Assembly (NCBI GenBank): GCA_002408385.1
Contig: DHSB01000022.1
Location: forward strand, 12,376 to 27,530
Direction: 5' to 3'
Source of the DNA: Myxococcales bacterium UBA5297
Lineage (GTDB): Bacteria; Myxococcota; Myxococcia; Myxococcales; UBA5297
Length of the DNA stretch: 15,155 nt
Shown: positions 6,249 through 14,000 of the stretch, one piece after another
How positions within the stretch are numbered: the stretch's first letter is position 1
Layout: each line of letters starts with the position of its first letter
Position numbers and translations under genes: made by a program
The notes under the pieces: model-generated
The model's input: the letters and a program-made list of their open reading frames with translations, nothing else
Told to the model about the DNA's origin: nothing
Databases searched by the model: none

Positions 6249-8828
6249 TCACCCCCCGGCGACAATCTCCTCCAACTCCTCGATCCGCGGCGGCTTGGCG
6301 ATGTGCCTGGAGAAGCCCGCCTCGGCCGCGCGGCGTCTGTCGTCTGCCGACGCGTAACCGGTGAGCGCGATGAGCGTGGCCCCCTGCAGCTCGGGATCGG
6401 CGCGGAACCTGCGCGCCACCTCGTAGCCGTCGATGCCGGGCAGGCCGATGTCGCACAGAACCACGTCCGGCTGGAAAGCATAGGCTTCGACGATTCCGGT
6501 GCGGCCGTCGTAGGCTACGCGCACCTCGTGACCCATGAGCGCCAGCGCCTCCTTGAGGCTGTCGGCGGCGTCGGCGCCGTCTTCGATGACGAGCACGCGC
6601 CTGGGCCGATTGCCCTCGCGCTTCGGGGCAAGGCTGGCCTGTGCCGAGCCCTGCTCGACGGGCAGGCGCACGGTGAGCTCGGCGCCCTTGCCAAACCCGC
6701 CGCTGGTTGCCTCGACCGTCCCCTCGTGCAACTCGACGAGTCCCTTTACGAGCGTCAGCCCGAGGCCAAGCCCACCCCGGATCCGCTCGAGCGTCTGCAT
6801 GGCCTGAGAGAAGGGCTGGAAGAGCCTGCCGAGCACCTCGGGGTCGATGCCGATGCCGTTGTCGCGAACCCGCAACACCGCGCCCGCCCCTTCGAGCTCG
6901 AGCGATAGCTGCACCCAGCCGCCGCGTGGGGTGAACTTGACGGCGTTCGAGAGCAGGTTGCCGACGACCTGCGACATGCGCACCGAGTCGGCCTGAACCC
7001 AGATCGACTGCGAGGGGAGCCGGGTCTCGAGCCGCACGCCGTTGGCGATGAAGATGGGGCGGTGGTCGTCGGCCGCGCTTCGCACGAGCGCCCTGAGGTC
7101 GAGCCTCTCGCGGCGCACCTGAAGCCTGCCCTGGGTGATCCGCGTGACGTCGAGCAGGTCGTCGACCAGGCGCGCAAGCTGCGTGACCTGCCGCTCGATG
7201 ACGCTCATCGACCGCTTCGCGCTCTCCGAGGCGGGATCGGCGTGCTCGAGGACGTAGAGGCTCGTGCGGATGGGCGCCAGCGGGTTGCGCAGCTCGTGCG
7301 AGAGCACAGAGAGAAACTCGTCCTTGCGACGGTCGGCCTCCTTGAGCCGCTCCTCGGCCTGCTTGCGCGCGCTGATGTCGCGGTAGTGCCAGACGCGCCC
7401 GTGGTACTCGCCGCCCGGCCCGGACATCGGCGCCGAGTGCCGCTCGAAGATGCGCCCGTCGGCCAGGCTCACCTCGTCGGCGACCTCGTGCACGCCCGCA
7501 TAGGCCGAACGCACGCCCGCAAGAAAGCTCTCGGGCGCCGCCGCCTTGGCCACCAGCGCGCTCTGGATCTGCTCGTCCGAACGCGTCTCGGTCAGCTCGG
7601 CGGGAAGCCCCCACATCTCCACGAAGCGCCGGTTGAACGAGAGCAGCTCCCCGCGCGCGTCGACCACCAGAATCCCGTCGGGCGAGGTCTCCTGCTGCGT
7701 GCGCAAGACCAGGTTCGTGAATCGCAGCTCGTCCTCGACCCGCTGCCGCTCGGCTACCTCGGTCTCCAGCGCGAGGTTGGCGTCGCGAAGCGCCGTCGAC
7801 TCGGTGATGAGCCGGTCGGTGGTCAACGTGGCGATGGGCTTCTTGCGACCGTGCCGGGCGAGAAGCTGCTCCATCCAGTCGAACCAGGCGAGCTTGCTCT
7901 CGCCCAGCGTGGGCAGCGCGGCGACGAGCCCTTCGACCGTGCGGATCCCGTTCGCCCGCAGAAAATCCTGAGTAATGAGCTGCGGCTCGACCAGCAGGTT
8001 CCTCCCGACCCGCTCGCCGGCCAGCAGCGCGGCGGCCGCTCGCACGGCCACGCGGCCGATGTTGCGCGCGTCGGTGGCCACCGTCGCCACCCAGGGGCTG
8101 CCCGGCGCGGTCATCATCTCGATGTCCTCGTCGGTGACGTCGACCGAATAGACGCGAACCCTGTCGGCGAGCCCGGCCTTGGTGATCGCCCGGACCGCGC
8201 CGCGGGCGAACTCGTCCCAAAAGGCGACGACGACGTCAGCCTCCGGGTGCTGACCGAGCAGCTCGGTGACCTCGATCTCGGTGTCCGCGGCGACCTGCTC
8301 GGTGACCGCGCCGGCGCGGGCGACCTCCCGGATCTCGGGATAGCGCCACTTGAAGACCTCCCAGGTCCGGTCGCGCTTGAGCTGCGGCGCGAAGTCTCCG
8401 CCGTTGAGCGCGATGACGTTCGCCCTGCCGTCGCGGTCGGCGCTCAGCGTCCGGCCGAGCATGAAGCCGATGAGCAGGTCGTCCTGCTCGAGGGTCGGCA
8501 CCCGCGAATCCTCGCCGCTCATGTCAAAGCGGACGACGGGGACGGACCGGGAGAGCGCCGCGTCGAGCTGCGGCTTCAAGAAGCGGTAGTCCGAAGAGCT
8601 GACCACGATAGCGTCGACCCCAGCTCGCAAGGCCGACTCGAAGTTGAGCCCCAGGGCCGCGCCCGACCCGTCGAACACGAGCAGATCGACCCCCAGGTCG
8701 CCGGCCATCGATTCGGCGCCGCTCAGGTACCGCGCGAAGAAGTCGCCCTGGCAGAGGCCGCGAATCAAAGCGACGCGCCTTGGGCTGGTCGCCTCGGAAA
8801 AAACGGCAGGAATGTCGGCGCTGTTCAC
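6249..8828 (-). CDS. Hybrid histidine kinase with soluble periplasmic-binding-protein-like sensor
   Basis: 859 residues from GTG 8828. Order: type I periplasmic-binding-protein (sugar-binding, RbsB/LacI-like) fold at about 18-308; coiled linker at about 330-368; PAS domain at about 369-484; HisKA with phospho-acceptor His511 in LSVLSHELRNPLAP; HATPase with N-box NLLSNAVKF (about 624-632), G1 DNGIGI (656-661) and G2 GGLGLGL (685-691); C-terminal receiver at about 744-857 with acidic pair E749/D750, phospho-acceptor Asp793 (CDIGLPG), Thr823 and Lys845. All catalytic residues are present. There is no signal peptide, lipobox or membrane helix at either end of the binding fold, so it should sense a small molecule in the cytoplasm. 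No DNA-binding output domain is present, so a separate partner must act downstream. It is divergent from pfaD, with 567 bp between. Start alternative: ATG 8936, adding 36 Ser/Arg-rich residues without a Shine-Dalgarno. Confidence 0.9.
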   Translation of the reverse strand: MNSADIPAVFSEATSPRRVALIRGLCQGDFFARYLSGAESMAGDLGVDLLVFDGSGAALGLNFESALRAGVDAIVVSSSDYRFLKPQLDAALSRSVPVVRFDMSGEDSRVPTLEQDDLLIGFMLGRTLSADRDGRANVIALNGGDFAPQLKRDRTWEVFKWRYPEIREVARAGAVTEQVAADTEIEVTELLGQHPEADVVVAFWDEFARGAVRAITKAGLADRVRVYSVDVTDEDIEMMTAPGSPWVATVATDARNIGRVAVRAAAALLAGERVGRNLLVEPQLITQDFLRANGIRTVEGLVAALPTLGESKLAWFDWMEQLLARHGRKKPIATLTTDRLITESTALRDANLALETEVAERQRVEDELRFTNLVLRTQQETSPDGILVVDARGELLSFNRRFVEMWGLPAELTETRSDEQIQSALVAKAAAPESFLAGVRSAYAGVHEVADEVSLADGRIFERHSAPMSGPGGEYHGRVWHYRDISARKQAEERLKEADRRKDEFLSVLSHELRNPLAPIRTSLYVLEHADPASESAKRSMSVIERQVTQLARLVDDLLDVTRITQGRLQVRRERLDLRALVRSAADDHRPIFIANGVRLETRLPSQSIWVQADSVRMSQVVGNLLSNAVKFTPRGGWVQLSLELEGAGAVLRVRDNGIGIDPEVLGRLFQPFSQAMQTLERIRGGLGLGLTLVKGLVELHEGTVEATSGGFGKGAELTVRLPVEQGSAQASLAPKREGNRPRRVLVIEDGADAADSLKEALALMGHEVRVAYDGRTGIVEAYAFQPDVVLCDIGLPGIDGYEVARRFRADPELQGATLIALTGYASADDRRRAAEAGFSRHIAKPPRIEELEEIVAGG

Positions 8829-8846
8829 CTGGATGCTCCCCTCCCC
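8826..8846 (-). promoter_or_regulatory. Strong Shine-Dalgarno and GTG start of the hybrid kinase
   Basis: On the minus strand GGGGAGGGGAG (8846-8836) lies 7 nt before GTG (8828-8826). The upstream ATG at 8936 has no comparable site, so the shorter protein is preferred. Confidence 0.65.
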
Positions 8847-8888
8847 GGATCTTCGATCGAGCGGTCTGCCTGACCACGAGCTTGGCGA

Positions 8889-8907
8889 TGAGCTTGTCCG
8901 AAGCTCA
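8889..8907. repeat. Hairpin TGAGCTT/AAGCTCA in the kinase leader
   Basis: TGAGCTT (8889-8895) and AAGCTCA (8901-8907) form a perfect 7-bp stem with a 5-nt loop. On the minus strand the sequence reads TTCGGACAAGCTCA, resembling the intergenic element seen at 6146 and 9053. It lies about 60 nt upstream of the kinase GTG, so it would be in the leader or act as an operator-like site. Confidence 0.35.
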
Positions 8908-9011
8908 ACGCCTTGGAAAGCATTGTGTCTCTCCATACCACGGCCGTACGAGCGCGGGGCGGTTCGCCGGGAAGCCGTAGGGCTCTCGCCCCCGTTCGCC
9001 GAGCCTGCAAA

Positions 9012-9081
9012 GTCGAAGGGGCCCTTCGGCTCCGCTCCCGCCGCTCGCGCGTCGCGAGCCAGGCTCAGGGTGAGCGGAACC
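9012..9081. repeat. Cluster of nested inverted repeats, copy B of the intergenic element
   Basis: Several stems overlap. CGAAGG pairs with CCTTCG around 9014-9028. GCTCGCG (9043-9049) pairs perfectly with CGCGAGC (9053-9059) across a 3-nt loop. The outer arms GGCTCCGCTC (9028-9037) and GAGCGGAACC (9072-9081) pair at 9 of 10 positions. An alternative fold pairs GAGCCTG (9001-9007) with CAGGCTC (9060-9066). The right arm shares its core with the element at 6146-6175. This looks like a REP- or small-MITE-type structure; no transposase or flanking duplication was seen. Confidence 0.45.
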
Positions 9082-9310
9082 AGAGCGCCGCGTCGCCGCC
9101 TGACCGGACAGCAGACAAGGCCCGAGGCCGCCTATCGTTGCGCCCGGAAAAGGTCCTCGCACCTTGGGCCCGCTTCACGGCACTATCAGTCGCGCCGCTG
9201 CGACTGTCGCCGCAGGCCTGGACGCGCGCTCCCGAGGGGCCCGACTGCGAGCCTGTCATCGCCGCGTCACCGCCGCTTCAGTTCGACGCGGCGCGGCAAC
9301 CTCTCGTCCA

Positions 9311-9340
9311 TTGACCGGGCAAGCGCTCGTCACCTAATAA
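9311..9340 (+). promoter_or_regulatory. Sigma-70-like promoter for the PUFA operon
   Basis: TTGACC (9311-9316) matches the -35 consensus at 5 of 6 positions. AT-rich TAATAA (9335-9340) lies 18 nt downstream; the overlapping CCTAAT (9333-9338) at 16 nt is the alternative -10. Neither -10 is strong, but this is the only such AT-rich hexamer in the neighbourhood. It would give a leader of about 50 nt before pfaD. Confidence 0.4.
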
Positions 9341-9395
9341 GAGGCGCGACCGTTCGAGACATGACAATGCCCCCTGCAACCAGCGAGAACCAGCC

Positions 9396-11021
9396 ATGAC
9401 CGAGGGCGAGCCCTCTGAGACGAGCCTGCCGACCTACGGCGTCGTCGGAATCGGCCCCGCGGCGTTCGCGCCGGCGGGGATCCTCGATCTGATCCAACAG
9501 GTGCGCCGCCCGGTGGCGATAGTGCGCGACGAGCGCCTCGGTCGCCTCGGCATCGTGCCCGCCGGCGTCGACGGGCGCGGCGAGGCTCAAGCCGAGCGCG
9601 GCACCCTGGTCGGCCTGCTGCCCGCGCTCTATCCCGAGTGGCTCGGTGACCGCTCGTTCTGCGAGACCAACGGCACCCGCTTTCCCTACGTCGTCGGCGC
9701 GATGGCCAACGGCCTCACCTCGGCGCGCATGGTCATCGAGGCGGGCCGCGCCGGCTTCGTCGGCTTCTTCGGCGCCGGCGGCCTCTCTCCGCAGCGCATC
9801 GAGGCCGCCGTCGACGAGATCGCCCGCGAGCTGGGCGACAAGCCCTTCGGCTCGAACCTCATCCACAACGTCCACGAGCCCGCGCTCGAGGACGCGACCG
9901 TCGACCTCTATCTGCGTCGAGGCGTGCGCCGGGTCTCGGCCGCGGCCTTCATGCGCCTGACGCCCGCGGTCGTGCGCTACTCGGCCACCGGGCTGCGGCG
10001 CGACGCGCGCGGGCGGGTGCGCCGCGTCAACCACCTCTTCGCCAAGATCTCCCGGCCCGAGACCGCCCGCGCCTTCATGTCCCCGGCCCCGCCCGAGCTG
10101 CTCGAGGCGCTCGTCGCCAAGGGCCAGCTCACGCGCGAAGAGGCCGATCTCGCGCTCACCGTGCCGGTGGCCGAGAACGTCACCGTCGAGGCCGACTCGG
10201 GCGGACACACCGACAACCGCCCCCTCAACGCCATCTTCCCGGTCATCGCCGCGCTGCGCGACGAGCTGACCGCGGCCCACGGCTACCACCGGCCGATCCT
10301 CCTCGGCGCCGCCGGCGGCCTCGGGACGCCGGTCGCGGTCGCCTCGGCCTTCTCGCTGGGCGCGGCCTACGTGCTCACCGGCTCGGTCAACCAGTCGGCC
10401 GTCGAGTCGGGGCTGGGCGCCGGAGGCAAGGCGCTGCTGGCGCGCGCCGGGGTCGCCGACGTGATGATGGCGCCCTCGGCCGACATGTTCGAGCTGGGCG
10501 TCCAGGTGCAGGTGCTGCGCCGCGGCACGCTCTTCGGCCCTCGCGCCCACCGGCTCTATACGGCCTACAGCACCTACGCCGGCCTTGAGGCCATCCCCGC
10601 GGCCGAGCGGGCTCGGCTCGAGGAAGAGATTTTCCGCATGCCGCTCGAGCGCGTCTGGGAGGAGACCGAGCGGTTCTGGTCCCGGCGCGATCCGAGCCAG
10701 GTCGAGCGGGCCGCGGGCGACCCCAAGCACAAGATGGCGCTCTGCTTCCGCTGGTATCTCGGGCAGGCGAGCCGCTGGGCCATCGACGATCTCGCCGAGC
10801 GGCGCACCGACTTTCAGATTTGGTGCGGCCCGGCGCTCGGCGCCTTCAACGCCTGGGCTCGCGGCTCGTTCCTCGAGGACCCGGCCCACCGCACCGTCGC
10901 GCAGATAGGTCTCAACCTGCTCGAGGGCGCCGCGGTCGTCGCCCGCGCCCAGCAGCTTCGCAGCTTCGGCGTGCCCGTGCCGCCCGCCGCCTTCCAGTTC
11001 CGGCCCCGCCCCCTCGCCTGA
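9396..11021 (+). CDS. pfaD: PUFA synthase enoyl reductase, PfaD family (Pfa1 in myxobacterial naming)
   Basis: 541 residues, the usual length for the family. It is an FMN-dependent TIM-barrel enoyl reductase related to 2-nitropropane dioxygenase/nitronate monooxygenase. It reduces enoyl intermediates held on the ACPs of the PUFA synthase in the cytosol. Visible family features: GAMANGLTSARMV (101-113), FFGAGGL (124-130), SGGHTDNRP (268-276), the glycine-rich flavin-phosphate region LLGAAGGLGTP (302-312), TGSVNQ (328-333), MAPSADMFELGVQVQVL (358-374) and the characteristic C-terminal block KMALCFRWYLG and QIWCGPALGAFNAWARGSFLED (446-494). The ATG is preceded only by a weak GAG-containing site, but no in-frame alternative is near. 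It is separated by 49 nt from pfaA and is the first gene of the apparent operon. Similar stand-alone reductases serve trans-AT polyketide synthases, but the neighbour settles the PUFA-type role. Confidence 0.93.
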   Translation: MTEGEPSETSLPTYGVVGIGPAAFAPAGILDLIQQVRRPVAIVRDERLGRLGIVPAGVDGRGEAQAERGTLVGLLPALYPEWLGDRSFCETNGTRFPYVVGAMANGLTSARMVIEAGRAGFVGFFGAGGLSPQRIEAAVDEIARELGDKPFGSNLIHNVHEPALEDATVDLYLRRGVRRVSAAAFMRLTPAVVRYSATGLRRDARGRVRRVNHLFAKISRPETARAFMSPAPPELLEALVAKGQLTREEADLALTVPVAENVTVEADSGGHTDNRPLNAIFPVIAALRDELTAAHGYHRPILLGAAGGLGTPVAVASAFSLGAAYVLTGSVNQSAVESGLGAGGKALLARAGVADVMMAPSADMFELGVQVQVLRRGTLFGPRAHRLYTAYSTYAGLEAIPAAERARLEEEIFRMPLERVWEETERFWSRRDPSQVERAAGDPKHKMALCFRWYLGQASRWAIDDLAERRTDFQIWCGPALGAFNAWARGSFLEDPAHRTVAQIGLNLLEGAAVVARAQQLRSFGVPVPPAAFQFRPRPLA

Positions 11022-11060
11022 TCCCCTTCTTCGATTCGGCCGGTCGCCGCATCACCTCTC

Positions 11061-11073
11061 GAGGCATTCCATG
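11061..11073 (+). promoter_or_regulatory. Shine-Dalgarno and ATG of the PfaA-type synthase
   Basis: GAGG at 11061-11064 lies 6 nt before ATG 11071-11073. The conserved KS start (PIAVVGVSALFPG) begins about nine residues later, the normal distance for PfaA-type proteins. Confidence 0.7.
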
Positions 11074-14000
11074 AGCAACACCTCGCGCCCTTGCCCCATC
11101 GCCGTCGTCGGCGTCAGCGCCCTGTTCCCCGGCTCGCAGGACGAGACGGGCTTCTGGCGCGACATCCTCGCCGGCCGCGACTTGATGCGCGAGGTACCCC
11201 CGACGCACTGGCTCGCCGAGGACTACTTCAGCCCGGACCCGGCCGCGCCCGACAAGACCTACGCGCACCGCGGCGCCTTCCTCGACCCGGTCGACTTCGA
11301 CGCCCTCGGCTTCGGCGTGCCCCCGAGCATCCTGCCGGCGACCGACACCTCGCAGCTCCTCGCCCTCATCGTCGCCCAGCGCGTTCTCGAGGAGGCCGCG
11401 CAGGGCCAGTTCGCCTCGATGAACAAGGAGCGCATCAGCGTCATCCTCGGCGTCACCTCGGCCCAGGAGCTGCTCGCCTCGATGGTCAGCCGCCTGCAGC
11501 GCCCGGTCTGGGTCAAGTCGCTGCGCGAGGCCGGCGTGCCCGAGAGCAAGGTGCAGGAGGTGAGCGACCGGATAGCCGCCCACTATCCGCCCTGGCAGGA
11601 GGCGAGCTTCCCCGGCCTGCTCGGCAACGTCGTCGCCGGGCGCATCGCCAACCGGTTCGACCTCGGGGGCACCAACTGCGTCACCGACGCGGCCTGCGGC
11701 AGCGCGCTCTCCGCGGTGACGATGGCGACCAATGAGCTGTGCCTCGGCCATTCGGACATGGTGATCACCGGCGGGGTCGACACGCTCAACGACATCTTCA
11801 TGTTCATGTGCTTCAGCAAGACGCCCGCGCTCTCGCACAGCGGCGACTGCCGGCCGTTCTCCGATCAGGCCGACGGAACGATGCTCGGCGAGGGCATCGG
11901 GATGGTGGCGCTCAAGCGGCTCGAGGACGCCGAGGCCGCCGGCGATCGCATCTACGCGGTGCTCAAAGGCGTGGGCACCTCGTCCGACGGGCGGGCGAAG
12001 AGCGTCTACGCGCCGCGGCCCGAGGGCCAGGCCAAAGCGCTTCAGCGCGCCTACGAGCGGGCCGGCTACGCGCCGAGGACGGTGGAGCTGCTCGAGGCGC
12101 ACGGCACCGGCACCAAGGCCGGCGACGTCGCCGAGATCGAGGGGCTCAACCTCGCCTTCGACACGGCGAACACGCCGGAGAAGCAGTGGTGCGCGCTCGG
12201 CTCGGTCAAGTCGCAGATCGGCCACACCAAGGCCGCCGCGGGCGCGGCCGGGCTCCTCAAGGTCGTCCTCGCGCTCAACCACGGCGTGCTCCCGCCCACC
12301 ATCAAGGTCGACCGGCTCAACCCCAAGCTCGAGCTCGAGAAGAGCCCCTTCTACGTCAACACCCGGACCCGGCCCTGGGTGCGCGGCTCCGATCACCCGC
12401 GGCGCGGCTCGGTGAGCGCGTTCGGCTTCGGCGGCAGCAACTTCCACGCGGCGCTCGAGGAGTACTCCGGGCCCACCCGCGCGCTGCGCAAGCGCACCTG
12501 CGCCCAGGAGCTGATCGTCCTGGGCGCGGAGACCCCGCGGGCGCTCGTCCAGGCGCTGCGCGGCGTCGAGGTCGGCGAGCGCGGCTTCCTCGCCTGGTTC
12601 GCGCGGCACACCCAGGAGAGCTTGCCGCGCGGCAGCGCCGCCCGCGTCGCCATCCTCGCGGCCGACGAGGCCGAGCTGCGTGCCCGGCTCGCCGCCGCCG
12701 CCGATGCGATCGAACGTTCGCCCGAGAAGCCCTTCTCGCTGCCCAACGGCATCCACTACGGCCTCGGCGCGCGCGAAGGCGGGGCCGCCTTCCTCTTTCC
12801 GGGACAGGGCAGCCAGTACGTGGAGATGGGCGCGGGGGTCGCGAGCGTCTGGCCCGAGGCGCTCGCGGTCTGGGATCTCGCGGCGGACGCCGTCGCGGCC
12901 CCGGAGAAGCTCCACGAGGTGGTCTTCCCGCGCCCGGCCTTCACCGACGAGGAGCGCGCCGCGCAGTCGGACAAGCTGCGGCGCACCGAGTGGGCCCAGC
13001 CCGCGCTCGGCGTGACCTCTCTGTCGTACCTACGACTGCTCGAGGCCCTCGGGCTGCGCCCCGACTGCGTCGGCGGCCACTCCTTCGGCGAGATCGTCGC
13101 CCTGCACGCGGCCGGCGCCTTCGACACGGCGACCGCGCTGCGCATCGCCCGCCGGCGCGGCGAGCTGATGGCCGAGGCTGCAAGAGTGCCCGGGGCGATG
13201 GTCGCCGCCTTCGCGACCGTCGAAGAGGTGCGCGAGGCCGTCGCCGAGCTGCCCGAGGTCGTCGTCGCCAACCACAACGCGCCGAAGCAGGTGGTGCTCT
13301 CCGGCCCGGTCGAGGCCATCGAGAAGGCCGAGCAGGCGCTGCGAGGCCGCTCGATTCGCGCCGAGCGGCTGCAGGTCGCGACCGCCTTCCACTCCCCGGT
13401 GGTCGCCGACTCGACGAAGCCCTTCGAGGCCTTCCTCGCAGAGATCGACTTTGCCAAGCCCGCCCTGCCCGTCTTCGCCAACGCCGAAGCCGCGCCCTAC
13501 CCCGCCGATCCGACGGCCATGCGCGCGCTGCTCGCCTCGCAGCTCGTCCGCCCGGTGCGCTTCGTCGAGCAGGTCGAGGCGATGTACGCGAGCGGCGTGC
13601 GCACCTTCCTCGAGGTCGGCGCGGGCGCTGTGCTCACCGGGCTCGTCGGCCGCATCCTCGCGGGCCGGCCGCACCGCGCGCTGAGCGTCGACGCCAAGGG
13701 CAAGGAGGGCGCTGCCGCCTTCCACGACGCGCTCGGACGGCTCTGGGCCGCGGGCTTCGAGCCCGACTTCGCCGCGTTGTGGAGTTCGTTCCAGCCGACC
13801 AGCGACCCGCGCCAGGCGCCCAAGCCCAAGCTCGCCCTCGCCATCAGCGGAGCGAACTACGGCAAGCCATACCCGCCGGCCGAGGGCGCGGCCGCGCTGC
13901 CGCCGCCCAACCCCGAGCCGAGGCCCATGGAGCCATCCGTCGCCGCGTCCGCGCCGGAGCCGAACCGCGTCGTCGCCGCGCCCACCGCAGAGTCCGCCAA

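Larger units (their letters stand above)
8829..9395. other. Divergent intergenic region between the kinase and the PUFA operon
   Basis: A 567-bp stretch without a convincing gene; open frames here have no domain-like sequence. It holds the kinase ribosome site, a 7-bp hairpin (8889-8907), a cluster of inverted repeats (9012-9081) and a sigma-70-like promoter facing pfaD (9311-9340). Control sequences for both divergent transcripts should be here. I could not identify a convincing promoter for the kinase. Confidence 0.6.

Noticed and set aside
7062..8873. Plus-strand open frame of about 603 codons opposite the hybrid kinase
   Set aside because: Antisense shadow of a gene with complete kinase motifs; Arg/Asp/Leu-rich with no domain.
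4759..9352. 13-base exact repeat AGAGGCGCGACCG at 4759-4771 and 9340-9352
   Set aside because: One or two such matches are expected by chance in a 15-kb sequence of this base composition, and the contexts differ.
9330..10889. Minus-strand open frame of about 519 codons opposite pfaD
   Set aside because: Antisense shadow of the PfaD gene, low-complexity product with no recognisable motif.
10912..12915. Minus-strand open frame of about 667 codons opposite pfaA
   Set aside because: Antisense shadow. The real gene on the plus strand has all KS motifs, and this frame shows only Gly/Arg/Asp-rich sequence.
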